Source of the DNA: Treponema sp. UBA937
GTDB taxonomy: Bacteria > Spirochaetota > Spirochaetia > Treponematales > Breznakiellaceae
Direction: 5' to 3'
DNA: 42,166 bases
NCBI GenBank assembly: GCA_002293455.1
Contig: DBDH01000069.1
Location: 807 to 42,972, forward strand
Of this stretch, positions 41,275-42,166 are shown piece after piece. The notes beneath the pieces were generated by a model. The model saw only the letters and a list, made by a program, of their open reading frames with translations, did no database searches and was not told the DNA's origin. The position numbers and the translations under genes were made by a program. The first letter of the stretch is position 1, and every line of letters starts with the position of its first letter.

Positions 41275-41297
41275 TTTTTATTCCAAAGGAATAAAAA
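41275..41297. repeat. AT-rich perfect palindrome
   Basis: TTTTTATTCC-aaa-GGAATAAAAA, a 10-bp perfect stem directly beside the 3' end of the putative tracrRNA. It may add to termination. Confidence 0.6.
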
Positions 41298-41356
41298 AGC
41301 ATTTTGCAGGGGCAATGCCCCTTTGTTAGCAGGGTGACCAGATTTTTTAACCAGTT
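41293..41356 (-). ncRNA. Probable tracrRNA of the type II CRISPR system
   Basis: Read on the minus strand from about 41356, the sequence has no ORF but RNA features in tracrRNA order. A roughly 30-nt unstructured 5' part ending CUGCUAACAA would be the anti-repeat. A GC-rich hairpin AGGGGC-AUU-GCCCCU (41322-41308) is a plausible nexus stem. The short stem GCA-AAA-UGC (41307-41299) and six U (41298-41293) form a terminator-like end. It lies between the cas9 start and the upstream gene and has its own promoter. A type II-C tracrRNA is often found beside cas9. Proof needs the array, which is outside the window; the repeat should contain a sequence close to UUGUUAGCAG near its 5' end. Confidence 0.6.
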
Positions 41357-41361
41357 ATGTA

Positions 41362-41391
41362 ATACTATTCCTAAAGGCATTGATTTGTCAA
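41362..41391 (-). promoter_or_regulatory. Promoter of the putative tracrRNA
   Basis: On the minus strand a perfect TTGACA (41391-41386), an 18-bp spacer and TAGTAT (41367-41362). The start would be near 41356. It is divergent from the cas9 promoter with about 20 bp between the two. Confidence 0.65.
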
Positions 41392-41410
41392 GAAATATTT
41401 GATAAAAAAT

Positions 41411-41439
41411 TTGTCAATTTTGATAAGTCATGATACAAT
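41411..41439 (+). promoter_or_regulatory. Promoter of cas9
   Basis: TTGTCA (41411-41416), a 17-bp spacer and TACAAT (41434-41439), 31 bp before the start codon. GAGAGGA (41459-41465) is the ribosome site. Confidence 0.65.
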
Positions 41440-41470
41440 TTCTTTGAAACTAAAAATCGAGAGGAATAAA

Positions 41471-42166
41471 ATGAATTGGCGACTGGGACTCGACCTTGGA
41501 ACAAATTCAATTGGATGGGCTGTCATAAAACTTGATAAAGACGAACCAACTGATATTCATGATTTAGGCGTGCGCCTTTTTTCCGATGGACGGGAACCGG
41601 CAGGAGAAGGACGCATCGGAGAATCTTTGGCTGTTGCACGAAGAACAGCGCGAGGAATCAGGAAAAACTTACGCAGGAGAAAATTGCGGAAGCGGGAACT
41701 GTTGAAACAGCTTATTGCCGACAATCTTTTCCCAACAGATAGAGAGAAACGGGAAATACTTAAATCCCTTAACCCTTATGAGTTAAGAACAAAAGCTCTG
41801 GATAAGAAACTAAAGTCCGAAGAATTAGGACGGGCATTGTTCCATCTTGGTGTGAGACGAGGCTTTAAAAGCAACAGAAAAGATGTTACCGCAGATATAG
41901 ACACCAACACAAAAAAAGAACAGGAAGGAAATGCCGCTAAAACTAATAATCTTTCCACAAAGATGAAGGAAACAGGCGCAAGAACATTGGGAGAATTTTT
42001 GTATAACTTGTACATCAAAGAAAAAGCTAATAATGATAAAAAGAATCTTTTCGGTTCTGCCGCTCATTCAAAACAGCTTATCAGATTTACTCCCGGCAAC
42101 GCGGATTATTATCCTATACGGAAAATGTACGAAGATGAATTTGACGCTATCCGAAAAAAGCAAGAA
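41471..42166 (+). CDS. cas9: Cas9 endonuclease, N-terminal 232 residues (cut by window end)
   Basis: The frame is open from ATG 41471 to the last base with no stop. RuvC-I is LGLDLGTNSIGWAV with the catalytic Asp8. The arginine-rich bridge helix, which contacts guide RNA, covers residues 56-77 (RRTARGIRKNLRRRKLRKRE). Then comes ELGRALFHLGVRRGFKSNRK, a conserved start of the REC lobe. The short distance from RuvC-I to the bridge helix and the DGREPxGxxRxGESLAVARR context resemble compact Cas9 proteins of type II-C. The type is inferred, since HNH, RuvC-II/III and the PAM-interacting domain lie beyond the window. Cas9 cuts DNA matching its crRNA, together with the tracrRNA proposed next door. 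AT-rich compared with the fuc locus. Confidence 0.96.
   Translation, partial: MNWRLGLDLGTNSIGWAVIKLDKDEPTDIHDLGVRLFSDGREPAGEGRIGESLAVARRTARGIRKNLRRRKLRKRELLKQLIADNLFPTDREKREILKSLNPYELRTKALDKKLKSEELGRALFHLGVRRGFKSNRKDVTADIDTNTKKEQEGNAAKTNNLSTKMKETGARTLGEFLYNLYIKEKANNDKKNLFGSAAHSKQLIRFTPGNADYYPIRKMYEDEFDAIRKKQE

Noticed and set aside
41175..41470. CRISPR array next to cas9
   Set aside because: No repeated units with spacers occur in this gap or elsewhere in the window. The palindromes here are single.

Overview
This window looks like a piece of a host-associated Treponema chromosome (spirochaete). The support is a class I lysyl-tRNA synthetase, an MglB-2/MglA/MglC trio laid out as in Treponema pallidum with a topologically rearranged MglB-2, a giant repetitive surface-type protein ending in a FlgD-Ig-like domain, and many spirochaete-type membrane proteins of unknown function. 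I cannot name the species from sequence alone.

Layout. 1-1007: 5' part of an RND/MMPL exporter gene on the minus strand, divergent from a TetR-type regulator (1234-1803). 2222-4673: a small exported protein, a polyprenol/phytol-kinase-like membrane enzyme with a near-perfect sigma-54 promoter at its start, and a convergent multi-pass membrane protein. 4806-4878: initiator tRNA-Met with its own promoter and terminator. 5296-21037: a co-directional 16-kb sugar locus. It holds fucU (mutarotase), a LacI-type regulator, fucI (isomerase), an FGGY kinase, a first ABC sugar importer (binding protein, ATPase, permease), a zinc dehydrogenase, an aldo/keto reductase, and a second importer (permuted mglB-2, mglA, mglC with a coiled-coil extension). 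Two perfect copies of one palindrome (core TGTAAACGTTTACA) sit before fucU and before lacI, so one LacI-type repressor probably controls the locus. No fuculose-phosphate aldolase gene is present here.

21142-39817: a minus-strand block with a small membrane-anchored protein, lysS, a 4.5-thousand-residue secreted repeat protein (about a third of the window), thrH and a DUF1015-family gene. 40116-41174 is a lipoprotein with an HExxxH motif. From 41293 a type II CRISPR-Cas locus begins: a probable tracrRNA on the minus strand, then the first 232 codons of cas9 running off the right edge. No CRISPR array, cas1 or cas2 is inside the window.

How the genes fit together: imported hexose or 6-deoxyhexose would be mutarotated (FucU), isomerised (FucI) and phosphorylated (FGGY kinase). 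The aldolase must be encoded elsewhere. The two reductases could reduce lactaldehyde to propanediol, which is an inference. Between the genes lie three families of dispersed palindromic elements. One has two copies, upstream of lysS and of thrH, joined by a compensatory base change, which suggests a selected RNA or DNA structure.
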